The notes below the pieces were generated by a model. That model was not told the DNA's origin. It did not search any database and saw only the letters and a list, made by a program, of their open reading frames with translations. From assembly GCA_937934115.1 (NCBI GenBank), contig CALHAH010000003.1, positions 40,001-103,377 of the forward strand: a stretch of DNA of 63,377 bases, in the 5' to 3' direction. The position numbers were made by a program, and so were the translations under genes. Of this stretch, positions 51,964-60,593 are shown piece after piece. Numbering within the stretch: position 1 is the first letter of the stretch; the number at the start of each line of letters is the position of its first letter. The stretch is from an uncultured Thermoanaerobaculum sp. (GTDB taxonomy: Bacteria > Acidobacteriota > Thermoanaerobaculia > Thermoanaerobaculales > Thermoanaerobaculaceae).

Positions 51964-52899
51964 TTACGCTTTTTTCCTTTGCGCGAACCACTGGGCGGTA
52001 AGGGCTACCCCTTCCTCCAGCGAAACCGTGGGGTAGACTCCCAGTTCCCGGCGCAAAAGCTCAGAGGAAATTACGGAGCGGCGTTGTTCTCCCGGTTTTT
52101 CCGGTCCATGCACCGGCGGTTGGTGGACGCCCACGGCTTGCGCCAAAAGCCAGTAGAGCTCCACCACGTTGGTTTCCCGGCCGGTACCCACGTTGTACAC
52201 GAAAAAGCCCTTTTTGCCTATGCTGGCGAGGTTGGCGGCGACCACATCACCCACGTACACGTAATCGCGGGTTTGCAGGCCGTCACCGTTAATCACACAA
52301 GGCTCGCCGGCTAGCAGGCGGTTTAAAAAAATGGCCACCACCCCGGCTTCCCCGTGGGGGTTTTGCCGCGGGCCGTAGACGTTAGCGTAACGCAGGCAGG
52401 TGGCGGAAATCCCGTACTCGTTCCAGTAAAAGTAAAGGTAGCGCTCCACCGCCAGTTTGGAAACGCCGTAGGGGGAAACCGGGCGCGCCGGGTGCTCCTC
52501 AGTGGCGGGGAACACTTCCTGTTCCCCGTACATGGCGCCCCCCGTGGAAGCAAAGACGACTTGCTTCAAGCCCGAGCGCCGGCCCGATTCCAAAAGGTTT
52601 AAAGTGCCGAGGATGTTCACGTCGGCGTCAAAAAGGGGATCGGCCACACTCTTGCGCACGTCCATTTGCGCGGCATGGTGCATTAAAAGCTCCACTTTTT
52701 CGTCCGCCAGGAGCTGAGCTGCCTTTTGGGAGCGAATGTCCAGCTGAAAAAAACGGGCGCCGTGGGGGATGTTCTCCTTGCGCCCGGTGGACAGGTCATC
52801 CACAATAAGCACGTCGAAGCCGCGGGCAAGCAACGCCTCGGCCACGTGAGAACCAATGAAACCGGCGCCACCTGTGACACACGCTTTGGAAAGCTCCAC
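51964..52899 (-). CDS. NAD-dependent sugar epimerase/dehydratase (UDP-glucose 4-epimerase-like)
   Basis: A 311-residue extended short-chain dehydrogenase. It has the NAD motif ACVTGGAGFIGSHVAEAL, Asp of VLIVDDLSTGRKENIP, and the catalytic Tyr-x3-Lys in SPYGVSKLAVERYL with the preceding Ser/Thr in STGGAMYG. This is the GalE/WbpP-like class that epimerises nucleotide sugars for polysaccharide synthesis. The GTG start is supported by AAAGGAGGT six bases upstream. It is divergent from the glycosylase gene. Confidence 0.9.
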   Translation of the reverse strand: MELSKACVTGGAGFIGSHVAEALLARGFDVLIVDDLSTGRKENIPHGARFFQLDIRSQKAAQLLADEKVELLMHHAAQMDVRKSVADPLFDADVNILGTLNLLESGRRSGLKQVVFASTGGAMYGEQEVFPATEEHPARPVSPYGVSKLAVERYLYFYWNEYGISATCLRYANVYGPRQNPHGEAGVVAIFLNRLLAGEPCVINGDGLQTRDYVYVGDVVAANLASIGKKGFFVYNVGTGRETNVVELYWLLAQAVGVHQPPVHGPEKPGEQRRSVISSELLRRELGVYPTVSLEEGVALTAQWFAQRKKA

Positions 52900-52933
52900 T
52901 CTTGACCTCCTTTGGGAAAGGCTCCGTCACGCC

Positions 52934-53569
52934 GTGCTGCCGCGGGCATTCTACCAGCGAGAGACGAAAACCGTGGCGCGCGAGCTTTTAGGCAAGCTTT
53001 TCGTGCGAAAGCTGCCCGAAGGTCTGGTGGTGGTGCGCCTCATGGAGGTGGAGGCCTACTTAGGGATACACGACCCTGCCGCGCACACCGCCGGCGGGCG
53101 TCGTACCCCGAGAAACGAGGTGATGTGGGGGGAGGCCGGGCACCTGTACGTGTACTTCACGTACGGCATGCACTACTGTGCCAACGTGGTAACGCAAAAG
53201 CCCGGGGATCCCCAAGCCGTGCTTTTGCGCGGAGGCGTGGTGGTGCTGGGTGAGGAGGTGGTCCGCCTCCGTCGCGGGGGTCGCAGCGACTGCAACGGCC
53301 CCGCCAAGCTTTGTCAAGCTCTGGGGCTGGGGAGAGAGCAAAACGGCTATGATCTCACCACGGGCGGAGCCATTTTCTTAGCGGATGACGGCTTTAAGGT
53401 CGAGGACGACGTGATTATGCGGGTACCGAGGGTAGGCGTAGCGTACGCAGGGGAAGCGGCGTTGTGGCCCCTGCGTTGGGTGGTGCGCGGATTTCCGGCG
53501 GTGGGCATTAGGACCGTCGCCGGTGGCGCAGGGCCTCGGTCACGGCGGGAAGAACCGAAACCACGATGA
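52934..53569 (+). CDS. 3-methyladenine DNA glycosylase (AAG/Mpg family)
   Basis: A 211-residue monofunctional glycosylase. The opening LPRAFYQRETKTVARELLGK is the standard N-terminus, which supports the GTG at 52934; a longer frame from 52856 would read through the divergent gene's start. The catalytic Glu is in RLMEVEAYLG; DPAAHTAGGRRTPRNEVMWG and HLYVYFTYGMHYCANVV are family blocks. It removes alkylated purines, complementing the ATL protein. Its 3' end overlaps the convergent DedA gene by 62 bases. Confidence 0.92.
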   Translation: MLPRAFYQRETKTVARELLGKLFVRKLPEGLVVVRLMEVEAYLGIHDPAAHTAGGRRTPRNEVMWGEAGHLYVYFTYGMHYCANVVTQKPGDPQAVLLRGGVVVLGEEVVRLRRGGRSDCNGPAKLCQALGLGREQNGYDLTTGGAIFLADDGFKVEDDVIMRVPRVGVAYAGEAALWPLRWVVRGFPAVGIRTVAGGAGPRSRREEPKPR

Positions 53570-54146
53570 TGCCTATGATGACCAGGGTGAAGTGGCGTCG
53601 CACCACGGGGATGTTGCCGAAAAAGTAGCCGGCAAGGGTCACCGAAAACACCCAGAAAAGACCGCCTACCACGTTGTAAAGCAAGAACTTGCCATAATTC
53701 ATCGCACCTACACCGGCGACAAAAGGCGCGAACGTGCGCACGATGGGCACAAAGCGCGCCAGGATAATGGTCTTGGCGCCGTAGCGCTCGAAAAACTCGT
53801 GAGTACGATCCAGGTGCTTGCGGTTCAGCCAGCGCACGTCGTCGCGGTGGAAAACTCGGGGACCCACGAAATGACCAATCCAGTAGTTGACCGTATCCCC
53901 GAGGATGGCCGCCACGGAAAGCACAACCATGGAGGTGATGAGGTCAAGGCTTCCGCGGGCAGCAAAGGTCCCCACCGCAAAGAGCAGGGAATCCCCGGGC
54001 AGAAAAGGCGTCACCACAAAGCCGGTTTCGCAAAAAACGATGAGGAAAAGGATGCCATGCACCCACCTGCCGTGGGTTTGGATGAGGGTGTCCAAATGCA
54101 CATCCAAGTGCAGAAGGAAGTCCAAAAAACGAAAGAGGTAGCTCAT
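53508..54146 (-). CDS. DedA/SNARE-associated family membrane protein
   Basis: A 212-residue membrane protein of the DedA family with 4-6 hydrophobic segments. Conserved signatures are ETGFVVTPFLPGDSLLFAVG, GDTVNYWIGHFVG, and the functionally important basic/acidic block FFERYGAKTIILARFVPIVRTFAPFVAGVG. DedA proteins act in lipid transport or membrane homeostasis, including flipping of undecaprenyl or phosphatidyl lipids. GAGGTGGG precedes the ATG. The 3' end lies antisense within the glycosylase gene. Confidence 0.92.
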   Translation of the reverse strand: MSYLFRFLDFLLHLDVHLDTLIQTHGRWVHGILFLIVFCETGFVVTPFLPGDSLLFAVGTFAARGSLDLITSMVVLSVAAILGDTVNYWIGHFVGPRVFHRDDVRWLNRKHLDRTHEFFERYGAKTIILARFVPIVRTFAPFVAGVGAMNYGKFLLYNVVGGLFWVFSVTLAGYFFGNIPVVRRHFTLVIIGIIVVSVLPAVTEALRHRRRS

Positions 54147-54200
54147 CGCTTACCCACCTCGAAGCTACCGCACCGTTGCCGAGCGAAGCCCACCCTAAAC

Positions 54201-54226
54201 CCGGGGTGCAGGAGACTGCACCCCGG
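54201..54226 (-). terminator. perfect 10-bp hairpin between EF-G-like and DedA genes
   Basis: CCGGGGTGCA and TGCACCCCGG form a 10-bp stem with a 6-base loop, downstream of the EF-G-like stop on the minus strand. No proper T-run follows, so it is a transcript-end structure or a weak terminator. Confidence 0.5.
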
Positions 54227-54255
54227 ACCCCACGTATCCATGCGGCACGGTGCCA

Positions 54256-56355
54256 CTATTCCTCTTCTTCCTCTTCCGCCGCCACCGCGCCGGCGGCAGC
54301 AATGATCTTTTCCTGCAGTTGTTTGGGTACCTCGTCGTAGTGGGAAAACTCCATGTGGAAGTCACCGCGTCCACCGGTGATGGAGCGCAAGGTTTGGGAG
54401 TAGGTGAGCATTTCCGCCAGCGGCACCTGGGCTTTAACCACAGTTTGACCATCCGCGGGTTCCATGCCTTGCACCCTCCCGCGACGGGAGTTGAGATCAC
54501 CCATGACGTCGCCCAAAAACTCATCCGGTGTCGTGATTTCCACCTGCATTACCGGTTCTAAGAGCGTGGGTCCAGCCAGTTTCACCGCTTCCCGGAAGGC
54601 TTTTCGTCCGCAAATCTGGAAGGCCATGTCCGAGGAATCCACGGGGTGCTCTTTGCCGTCCAGCAAAACCACGCGGAAGTCCACCACCGGGTAGCCGGCC
54701 AAAGGACCGGCTTGTGCGGCGTGCTGGATGCCCTTGTCCACCGAGGGGCGGTAGTTTTGAGAGATGGCCCCCCCAAAGATCTTATCCACGAACTCGTACC
54801 CTGCACCTCGAGGCAAGGGCTCCAGGCGAATCTTGGCTTCCGCAAACTGACCGTGTCCGCCGGTTTGTTTCTTGTGCCGGGTGGTGACCTCGGCCACTTT
54901 GGTGATGGTTTCCCGATAGGGGACCTTCGGCGGCTGCAGGGTGACCTCTACCTTGTAACGCTTGGAAAGACGCGCCACCGCAATTTCCACGTGCAGTTGC
55001 GCCGATCCCGAAAGCAGCAGTTCTTTGGTTTGGCCGTCTCGCGAAATGTGAAGGGATGGGTCTTCGTCTTGGATCTTGGCCAGTGCCCCGGCGATCTTGT
55101 CCTCGTCCCCTTTGGACTTGGGGGTAATAGCAAAGGAAATGGTGGGCTCAGGAATGCGCACCGGCGGCACCTTAAGCGCCGACTCTTTGGCTGCCAAGGT
55201 GTCGGCGGTCTTGGTTTCCTTGAGCTTGGCCACGGCGCCAATATCGCCGGCCACCAGTTTTTCCACGGTGATGAGCTCTTTCCCTTGAATCCAGTTGACC
55301 GAGCCAAAGCGCTCGGCCACATCCCGGGTTTTGTTTTGGTAGGTGCCGTCGGGGTTGAAGCTGCCAAGGTACACGCGCATCAGCGAAATGCGGCCGGCGT
55401 ACGGGTCGGAGATGGTTTTGAAAACGTACGCCAACGCTGGCTGGTCCGCGGAAGCTGGGAGTGATACCTCCTGCCCATCATCCCGGAGGAACGTGCTTTC
55501 CACTTCTGCGGGCGAGGGTACAAGGTCCACCAGCGCGTCCAAAAGCGGGGTGATAGCCTGTACCCTGCCGGCGCTGGTAAAAAACACCGGGAAGATCTTG
55601 CGCTGGCGGAAAGCTTTCTTGAGGCCAAAGGCCAGTTCTTCCGAGCTCAACGTACCATCGGCAAAGAACGTCTCCAAAAGCGCCTCGTCTTGTTCCGCCA
55701 CCATCTCCATAAGCGCCGAGCGGGCCGCGGCTGCAGCTTCCCCCACCGTAGCCGGTACGTCACCTACCGTCACCGTGCCGCTTTCATCCGGGGGGGAGGT
55801 GAGCGCTTTCATGGTCAACAGGTCCACCACCCCGGCAAAGCTCGTTTCTTCGCCGATAGGCACTTGTACGGGCACAACTTCCCGACCAAAGCGCTTTTGC
55901 AGCTGGCTAAGGGTGCGCTCGGCGGAAGCTCGCTCGCGGTCCATGAGGTTCACCACGAAAAGAACTGGCTTTCCGGACTCGGCGCAAACTTTCCACATCT
56001 TTTCCGTTTGCACCTCCACACCGGCCACCGCTGAGACGATAATGGCGGCAGCTTCACATACGTGCAACCCCTGGAGCGCCTCGGTGAGGAAGATCCCGTA
56101 CCCTGGGGTGTCCACCAGGTTGATCTTGTACCCCTTGTACCGGGCAAAGGCAGCAGCTGCCGCAATGGTGATCTTGCGTTCCACTGCCTCATCGTCAAAG
56201 TCAGTGATAGCTGTTCCCTTGTCCACCTTGCCCAGCTTGGGCGTTTCCTTGGCGCAAAACAGCATAGCCGAGACCAGCGAGGTCTTACCGGTGGAGGAGT
56301 GACCAACCACGGCCACGTTCCGGATTTTTTCACTGGTAAAAGGTTTTTCCGCCAT
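54256..56355 (-). CDS. elongation factor G-like GTPase (EF-G2-like)
   Basis: A 699-residue translational GTPase of the divergent EF-G-like branch. G1 is GHSSTGKTSL, G2/switch I region FDDEAVERKIT, G3 DTPGYG. G4, normally NKxD, reads VVNLMDRERAS, with Lys replaced by Leu; the Asp is kept. Domains II to V follow, including QTGGHGQFAEAKIRLEP (domain IV) and TTPDEFLGDVMGDLNSRRGRVQGM (domain V). The C-terminus ends in an acidic run AAEEEEEE. It may act in translocation, ribosome recycling or stress. It is not beside tuf or rps genes, so it is probably not the main EF-G. GGGAGGG precedes the ATG at 56355. Confidence 0.9.
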   Translation of the reverse strand: MAEKPFTSEKIRNVAVVGHSSTGKTSLVSAMLFCAKETPKLGKVDKGTAITDFDDEAVERKITIAAAAAFARYKGYKINLVDTPGYGIFLTEALQGLHVCEAAAIIVSAVAGVEVQTEKMWKVCAESGKPVLFVVNLMDRERASAERTLSQLQKRFGREVVPVQVPIGEETSFAGVVDLLTMKALTSPPDESGTVTVGDVPATVGEAAAAARSALMEMVAEQDEALLETFFADGTLSSEELAFGLKKAFRQRKIFPVFFTSAGRVQAITPLLDALVDLVPSPAEVESTFLRDDGQEVSLPASADQPALAYVFKTISDPYAGRISLMRVYLGSFNPDGTYQNKTRDVAERFGSVNWIQGKELITVEKLVAGDIGAVAKLKETKTADTLAAKESALKVPPVRIPEPTISFAITPKSKGDEDKIAGALAKIQDEDPSLHISRDGQTKELLLSGSAQLHVEIAVARLSKRYKVEVTLQPPKVPYRETITKVAEVTTRHKKQTGGHGQFAEAKIRLEPLPRGAGYEFVDKIFGGAISQNYRPSVDKGIQHAAQAGPLAGYPVVDFRVVLLDGKEHPVDSSDMAFQICGRKAFREAVKLAGPTLLEPVMQVEITTPDEFLGDVMGDLNSRRGRVQGMEPADGQTVVKAQVPLAEMLTYSQTLRSITGGRGDFHMEFSHYDEVPKQLQEKIIAAAGAVAAEEEEEE

Positions 56356-56398
56356 CAAACCCTCCCTATGCCAAGGGCATCACCCTTGGGAAACGGTT

Positions 56399-57298
56399 TT
56401 AAATGCGAAGTACCTCTCCGGTGAGCTTCGTGTACGCTTCCAAATACCGAGCTCGTGTCCCTTCCACCACGCTTTCCGGCAGTTCCGGGGCGGGTGGTTT
56501 CTTGTCCCAGCCGCAGCTTTCCAAAAAGTCGCGCACAAACTGCTTGTCGTAAGAGGGCGGGTTGCTCCCCGGCTGGTAATGTTCCACCGGCCAAAAGCGT
56601 GAGGAATCGGGGGTGAGCGCCTCGTCCGCCCACACCACCTGCCCTTGCGCATCTAAGCCAAACTCAAACTTGGTGTCGGCAAGGATGATACCCCGTTCCC
56701 GCGCGTACGCGGCCGCTTGCTGGTAAATGGCCAGGGAGAGATGGCGCAGCTTTTCGGCAAGCTCCCCACCCACCAACGCCACCATGCGGTCAAAGCTAAT
56801 GTTTTGGTCGTGGCCCGTTTCCTCTTTGGTGGCCGGTGTGAAAATGGGTGTGGGCAGCTCCTCCGCTTGCTGCAAGCCTGCAGGCAAGGGGATGCCGCAT
56901 ACCTTGCCGGTTTCCTTGTACTCCTTCCAGCCGCTGCCAACGAGAAAGCCCCGCACCACGCATTCCACTGGCACCATTGCAAGCTTGGTAACCAGCACCG
57001 CCCTTCCCGCAAGCGCTTCCTCCTGCGAAAAAGGGTGGCCCAACGCTTCCCGTGCCGTGGCTACCAGGTGGTTGGGGACCAGGTGGCTGAAGCGGGTAAA
57101 CCAAAAGTTAGAAAGCTGGGTGAGGATGATCCCCTTGCCGGGGATGCCGGGGCTTAATACCGCATCAAACGCGCTGATGCGGTCGGTGGCCACCAGCACT
57201 AGCTTGCCCGCAGCTGCCTGGTAAATGTCCCGTACCTTTCCTTGGCGAAGCAGGTACGGTTGCAGGGTGGTTGGGGCTCGGTACGGCTCACGCGCCAT
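56399..57298 (-). CDS. purC: SAICAR synthetase
   Basis: A 299-residue purine-biosynthesis enzyme that joins CAIR and aspartate. Family blocks are QGKVRDIYQAAAGKLVLVATDRISAFD, VECVVRGFLVGSGWKEY, LADTKFEFGLDAQGQVVWADEALTPDSSRFW (quoted in part: ADTKFEFGLD, DEALTPDSSRFW) and FVRDFLESCGWDK. Its length matches the long bacterial/yeast-type enzyme rather than the 240-residue form. It overlaps rpsT by 11 bases and is probably co-transcribed from it. Confidence 0.95.
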   Translation of the reverse strand: MAREPYRAPTTLQPYLLRQGKVRDIYQAAAGKLVLVATDRISAFDAVLSPGIPGKGIILTQLSNFWFTRFSHLVPNHLVATAREALGHPFSQEEALAGRAVLVTKLAMVPVECVVRGFLVGSGWKEYKETGKVCGIPLPAGLQQAEELPTPIFTPATKEETGHDQNISFDRMVALVGGELAEKLRHLSLAIYQQAAAYARERGIILADTKFEFGLDAQGQVVWADEALTPDSSRFWPVEHYQPGSNPPSYDKQFVRDFLESCGWDKKPPAPELPESVVEGTRARYLEAYTKLTGEVLRI

Positions 57299-57578
57299 GG
57301 GTAGCTGGGCTCTTTAGCAAAGCTTTCGCTTGCGAGGTGAGGCGCGACTTGAGCCGAGCGGCAGTGTTTTTATGGAACACCCCCTTGCGCACACCCACGT
57401 CAATTACGGAAACGGTTCGCGGCAAGAGCTCCTTGACCGTTTTTACCTCGCCACCACTGAGAGCCTGCCTGAGGGCCTTAACGGCGTTGCGAACCCTGGT
57501 ACGCACCGCGCGGTTGCGCAGCCGCCGCACTTCGTTTTGCCTTTTTCTCTTTAGGCCAGACTTGATCCTTTTAGCCAT
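57288..57578 (-). CDS. rpsT: 30S ribosomal protein S20
   Basis: A 96-residue, very basic protein. It starts AKRIKSGLKRKRQNEVRR and ends KNTAARLKSRLTSQAKALL, the classic S20 helical bundle that binds the 16S 5' domain. Length is normal for the family plus a few residues. A Shine-Dalgarno GAGGGAGCAG lies before the ATG. It is followed by purC in an 11-base overlap. Confidence 0.95.
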   Translation of the reverse strand: MAKRIKSGLKRKRQNEVRRLRNRAVRTRVRNAVKALRQALSGGEVKTVKELLPRTVSVIDVGVRKGVFHKNTAARLKSRLTSQAKALLKSPATHGA

Positions 57579-57590
57579 TTCTGCTCCCTC

Positions 57591-58367
57591 TCACTTGAGT
57601 TTCACGCCCAGCTTCGCCAACCGTTCTTTGGCCAGGCTTGCTTCTGGACTTGCCGGGTATTCGAAAACCACGTACTGCAGGTTAATTACTGCCTGCGACT
57701 TGTCATTCTTCTCCAGATAGGCAAAACCCTTCTTTAAAAGCGCTGCTGCTGCCTTATCCGAAGTTTTGTAGGTGTTCAAAAGCTGCGTAAAGGTGTCAAT
57801 GGCTTTGTCGTAATTTTTCTTTGAGTAGTGACACTCGCCAATCCAGTACAGGGCGTTGTCGGCCAGCTCGGTGTCAGGATACCGCCGCAGGTATTCGGAA
57901 AAACCTTGGATGGCTAGGTCGTAATTGCCGCGCATGTAGTCTTCGTAAGCGCTGTTGTAAAGCTGGGCTGGCTCCGAGGGTTGTGCCCCTAGGGTTGTCG
58001 GCACAGGCGGGGTCGTACCCACGGCTTGCAGTTTTTCTCGTGCTGCTGCCAGCTCCTGCGAAAGCTGGCCCAAGCGCTGGTTGGTGGACTCCAGGGCCGC
58101 TTGCAGCGTTTCCATTTGCTCCCGCAAGGCGCGGATTTCCTGTTGAATGTCGGCGTTGGACTTCAGAAGCTGCGAGGTCTGCTGACTTACCGTGCGAGAA
58201 AGCGCCGCCACGTCCTCTTTGCCACTGGTGGCACGGGCCAAATCGTCCACCCGCTTGCCCACATCGGTGATTTCCCGATGCAAGAGCTCGATATCGCCGG
58301 TGGACACGCAGCCGTAGGTCCAAAGGGAAGCCAGGGCTAAGAAAGAAAGCCTCAGTTTTACGGTCAT
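57591..58367 (-). CDS. cpoB: Tol-Pal system lipoprotein YbgF/CpoB-like
   Basis: A 258-residue protein. The N-terminus is a lipoprotein signal ending in a C (LALASLWTYGC). It is followed by a coiled coil (about 25-120, IQQEIRALREQMETLQAALES in part) and a TPR-type region (LYNSAYEDYMRGNYDLAIQGF, DNALYWIGECHYSKKNYDKAI, AALLKKGFAYLEK). CpoB coordinates cell-wall synthesis with outer-membrane constriction. The ATG at 58367 overlaps the pal stop (ATGA) and places the signal at the N-terminus; a 20-residue longer frame has no signal. Confidence 0.9.
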   Translation of the reverse strand: MTVKLRLSFLALASLWTYGCVSTGDIELLHREITDVGKRVDDLARATSGKEDVAALSRTVSQQTSQLLKSNADIQQEIRALREQMETLQAALESTNQRLGQLSQELAAAREKLQAVGTTPPVPTTLGAQPSEPAQLYNSAYEDYMRGNYDLAIQGFSEYLRRYPDTELADNALYWIGECHYSKKNYDKAIDTFTQLLNTYKTSDKAAAALLKKGFAYLEKNDKSQAVINLQYVVFEYPASPEASLAKERLAKLGVKLK

Positions 58368-58942
58368 TTTCCTATTACCACAAAATGGGCGCGCCGATTT
58401 TGCCACCAGCAGCTTTCGTTGTGGCATGTGGCAAAAGGCCGTTCCTCACCGTAAGAAATCGTGCTTATGCGCTCCGCGCTCACTCCCAGGGAAATGAGGT
58501 AATCCCTCACCGCGTTGGCCCGACGCCAGCCCAGTGCCAAGTTGTACTCGTTGGTGTTGCGCTCATCGCAGTGGCCTTCCACGAGGATTTTCAGGGTTGG
58601 GTGCTGCAAGAGGAAGCGGGCGTTTTGCGCTAGAATTTCACGGGCATCCGGGCGCAGGTCGTGCTTGTCGGTGTCAAAGAACACGTCCTTAAGGTAGCCT
58701 GCCTTGTTGATGGCCTCCACATCGTCGGGAAGCTGGGAAGCCTCTATTTCCGATTCCGGGCGGCTTGCCGGTTGCACCGCGGGTTCGGGCGTTACTTCCT
58801 GGCTTTCTGCCGGCTGTACCGCGGGAGCTGGCTCTTCAGCGGGACGGCTCACCTCCGGTGCCACCACCGGCTTAGGCCGACTGCAGCTAACCACCAAGGC
58901 GACAACCACAAACATCCCCAACATAAACATGGCTCGGCGCAT
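58364..58942 (-). CDS. pal: peptidoglycan-associated lipoprotein Pal
   Basis: A 192-residue lipoprotein. The signal peptide with lipobox (VVVALVVSC) is followed by a Pro/Glu-rich linker and an OmpA-like peptidoglycan-binding domain (FFDTDKHDLRPDAREIL, ILVEGHCDERNTNEYNLALG, RANAVRDYLISLGV). It links outer membrane and peptidoglycan. The pal-ybgF order is typical, but tolB/tolA/tolQ/tolR are not within the window. GGAGGTGG lies before the ATG. Confidence 0.95.
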   Translation of the reverse strand: MRRAMFMLGMFVVVALVVSCSRPKPVVAPEVSRPAEEPAPAVQPAESQEVTPEPAVQPASRPESEIEASQLPDDVEAINKAGYLKDVFFDTDKHDLRPDAREILAQNARFLLQHPTLKILVEGHCDERNTNEYNLALGWRRANAVRDYLISLGVSAERISTISYGEERPFATCHNESCWWQNRRAHFVVIGK

Positions 58943-59134
58943 GGGCCACCTCCAACCTGGGTTAGCTTACACGAACTTGCAGGGGGCGACAAGTCACGAA
59001 ATCGTGGAACCTTCTTCGGCTGGGGGCGGGGTTTGTTGTGGCTACCCACGAGGTGAGGTGCACGCGAGGGAAGGATCGCCAGGGGCGGCTGAAAACTTCT
59101 CGCCTGCGCTACCATGGCGTGGGAGACAGAGGCC

Positions 59135-60505
59135 ATGAAAACCATCATTGAGCCTTTCAGGATCAAGGTTGTGGAGCCCATCCGCATGACCACCCGGGAA
59201 GAGCGGGAAAAGAAAATTGCCGCAGCGGAGTACAACCCCTTTCGCCTTAAGGCCGAAGACGTGCTCATTGACTTGCTCACCGACTCCGGCACCGGTGCCA
59301 TGTCTACCCGTCAATGGGCCGGGGTCATGGAGGGGGACGAGTCCTACGCCGGGGCGCGGTCGTTTTTTCGCTTTGAAAGCGCGGTGAAGGGCGTGTTTGG
59401 CCATAAACACGTTATCCCCACCCACCAGGGCCGCGCCTCCGAGCGCTTGTTGTGCGCCGCGGTGGTGAAGCCCGGCGATGTGATTCCCGGCAACACCCAT
59501 TTTGATACCACCCGGGCCAACATGGAAGCTTCCCATGCGGAAGCGGTGGATTTGCCCATCGCCGAAGCTCGGGATCCGGAAAGCCTGCACCCGTTTAAGG
59601 GAAACATGGATTTGGAAAAGCTCAACGATTTACTGGCGAAAGAACACCAGCGCGTTCCCTTTGTGCTCATCACCGTCACCAACAACTCCGGAGGTGGTCA
59701 GCCGGTTTCCATGGCCAACATTCGTGAGGCCAAAAACATTTGCGATGCCTTTGGGGTTCCCCTTTTTCTTGACGCTGCCCGCTTTGCGGAAAACGCGTAT
59801 TTCATCAAGCTGCGGGAGCCGGGTTACCAGGACAAAACTCCTCGGGAAATTGCCAGGGAGATGTTTTCCTATACCGACGGGGCGCTCATGAGCATGAAGA
59901 AGGACGCCTTTGGCAACATTGGGGGCGTTATTTCCCTCAATTCCGACGCCTGGGCCGAGAAGATCCGCACGCTGCTCATCCTCACTGAGGGTTTTGTCAC
60001 CTATGGCGGCCTTGCCGGCCGCGATCTGGAAGCGCTCGCCATTGGCTTGGAAGAGGTTTTGGAAGAGGACTACCTGCGCTACCGGATTGCGTCCACGGCG
60101 TACGTGGGGCATCACCTTGACCAGCTGGGTGTGCCGGTCCTCAAGCCCTTCGGTGGCCATGCCATTTATTTGGACGGCCGTCGCTTTTGTGCACATTTGG
60201 CAGATGAGCAGCTTCCCGGTTGGTCTTTGTCGGTGGCTTTGTACCAACACGCTGGCATCCGCGCTTGTGAAATTGGCAACGTGATGTTTGGCAAGAAGCG
60301 GGCCAATGGGTCCTGGCAGTGGCCGGCTTTGGATTTGGTGCGTTTGGCCATTCCTCGCCGCGTGTACACCCAAAGCCACATGGATTACGTGGTGGAAGCC
60401 ATTGGCGAGCTCTTTGCGCAGCGGCGCGCCATTCCTGGTTTGGAGTTTGTCTTTCGCCCCGAGGTTTTGCCGCACTTTTCCGCGCGTTTTCGCCGGTGTC
60501 CGTAG
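59135..60505 (+). CDS. tnaA: tryptophanase
   Basis: A 456-residue beta-eliminating lyase that splits tryptophan into indole, pyruvate and ammonia. PLP contacts lie in HQGRASERLL, TNNSGGGQPVSMANI and LDAARFAENAYF; the Schiff-base Lys is in MSMKKDAFGNIGGVI. Tryptophanase and tyrosine phenol-lyase are close relatives, but tyrosine phenol-lyase needs an Arg where this protein has Ile (IRACEIGNVMFG), as in tryptophanase. The ATG at 59135 has AGAGG close by; an in-frame ATG at 59114 lies within a possible TACCAT -10 (59110-59115). The gene is alone, with no tnaC-like leader or permease beside it. Confidence 0.9.
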   Translation: MKTIIEPFRIKVVEPIRMTTREEREKKIAAAEYNPFRLKAEDVLIDLLTDSGTGAMSTRQWAGVMEGDESYAGARSFFRFESAVKGVFGHKHVIPTHQGRASERLLCAAVVKPGDVIPGNTHFDTTRANMEASHAEAVDLPIAEARDPESLHPFKGNMDLEKLNDLLAKEHQRVPFVLITVTNNSGGGQPVSMANIREAKNICDAFGVPLFLDAARFAENAYFIKLREPGYQDKTPREIAREMFSYTDGALMSMKKDAFGNIGGVISLNSDAWAEKIRTLLILTEGFVTYGGLAGRDLEALAIGLEEVLEEDYLRYRIASTAYVGHHLDQLGVPVLKPFGGHAIYLDGRRFCAHLADEQLPGWSLSVALYQHAGIRACEIGNVMFGKKRANGSWQWPALDLVRLAIPRRVYTQSHMDYVVEAIGELFAQRRAIPGLEFVFRPEVLPHFSARFRRCP

Positions 60506-60593
60506 CATTTTTGGCGCGTTCTCAGTACCATGACCGTATGAGCTTCAAAGATGCAAACAACGTCCTATCCACATCCCTGGGGGGGTTTTCCAC

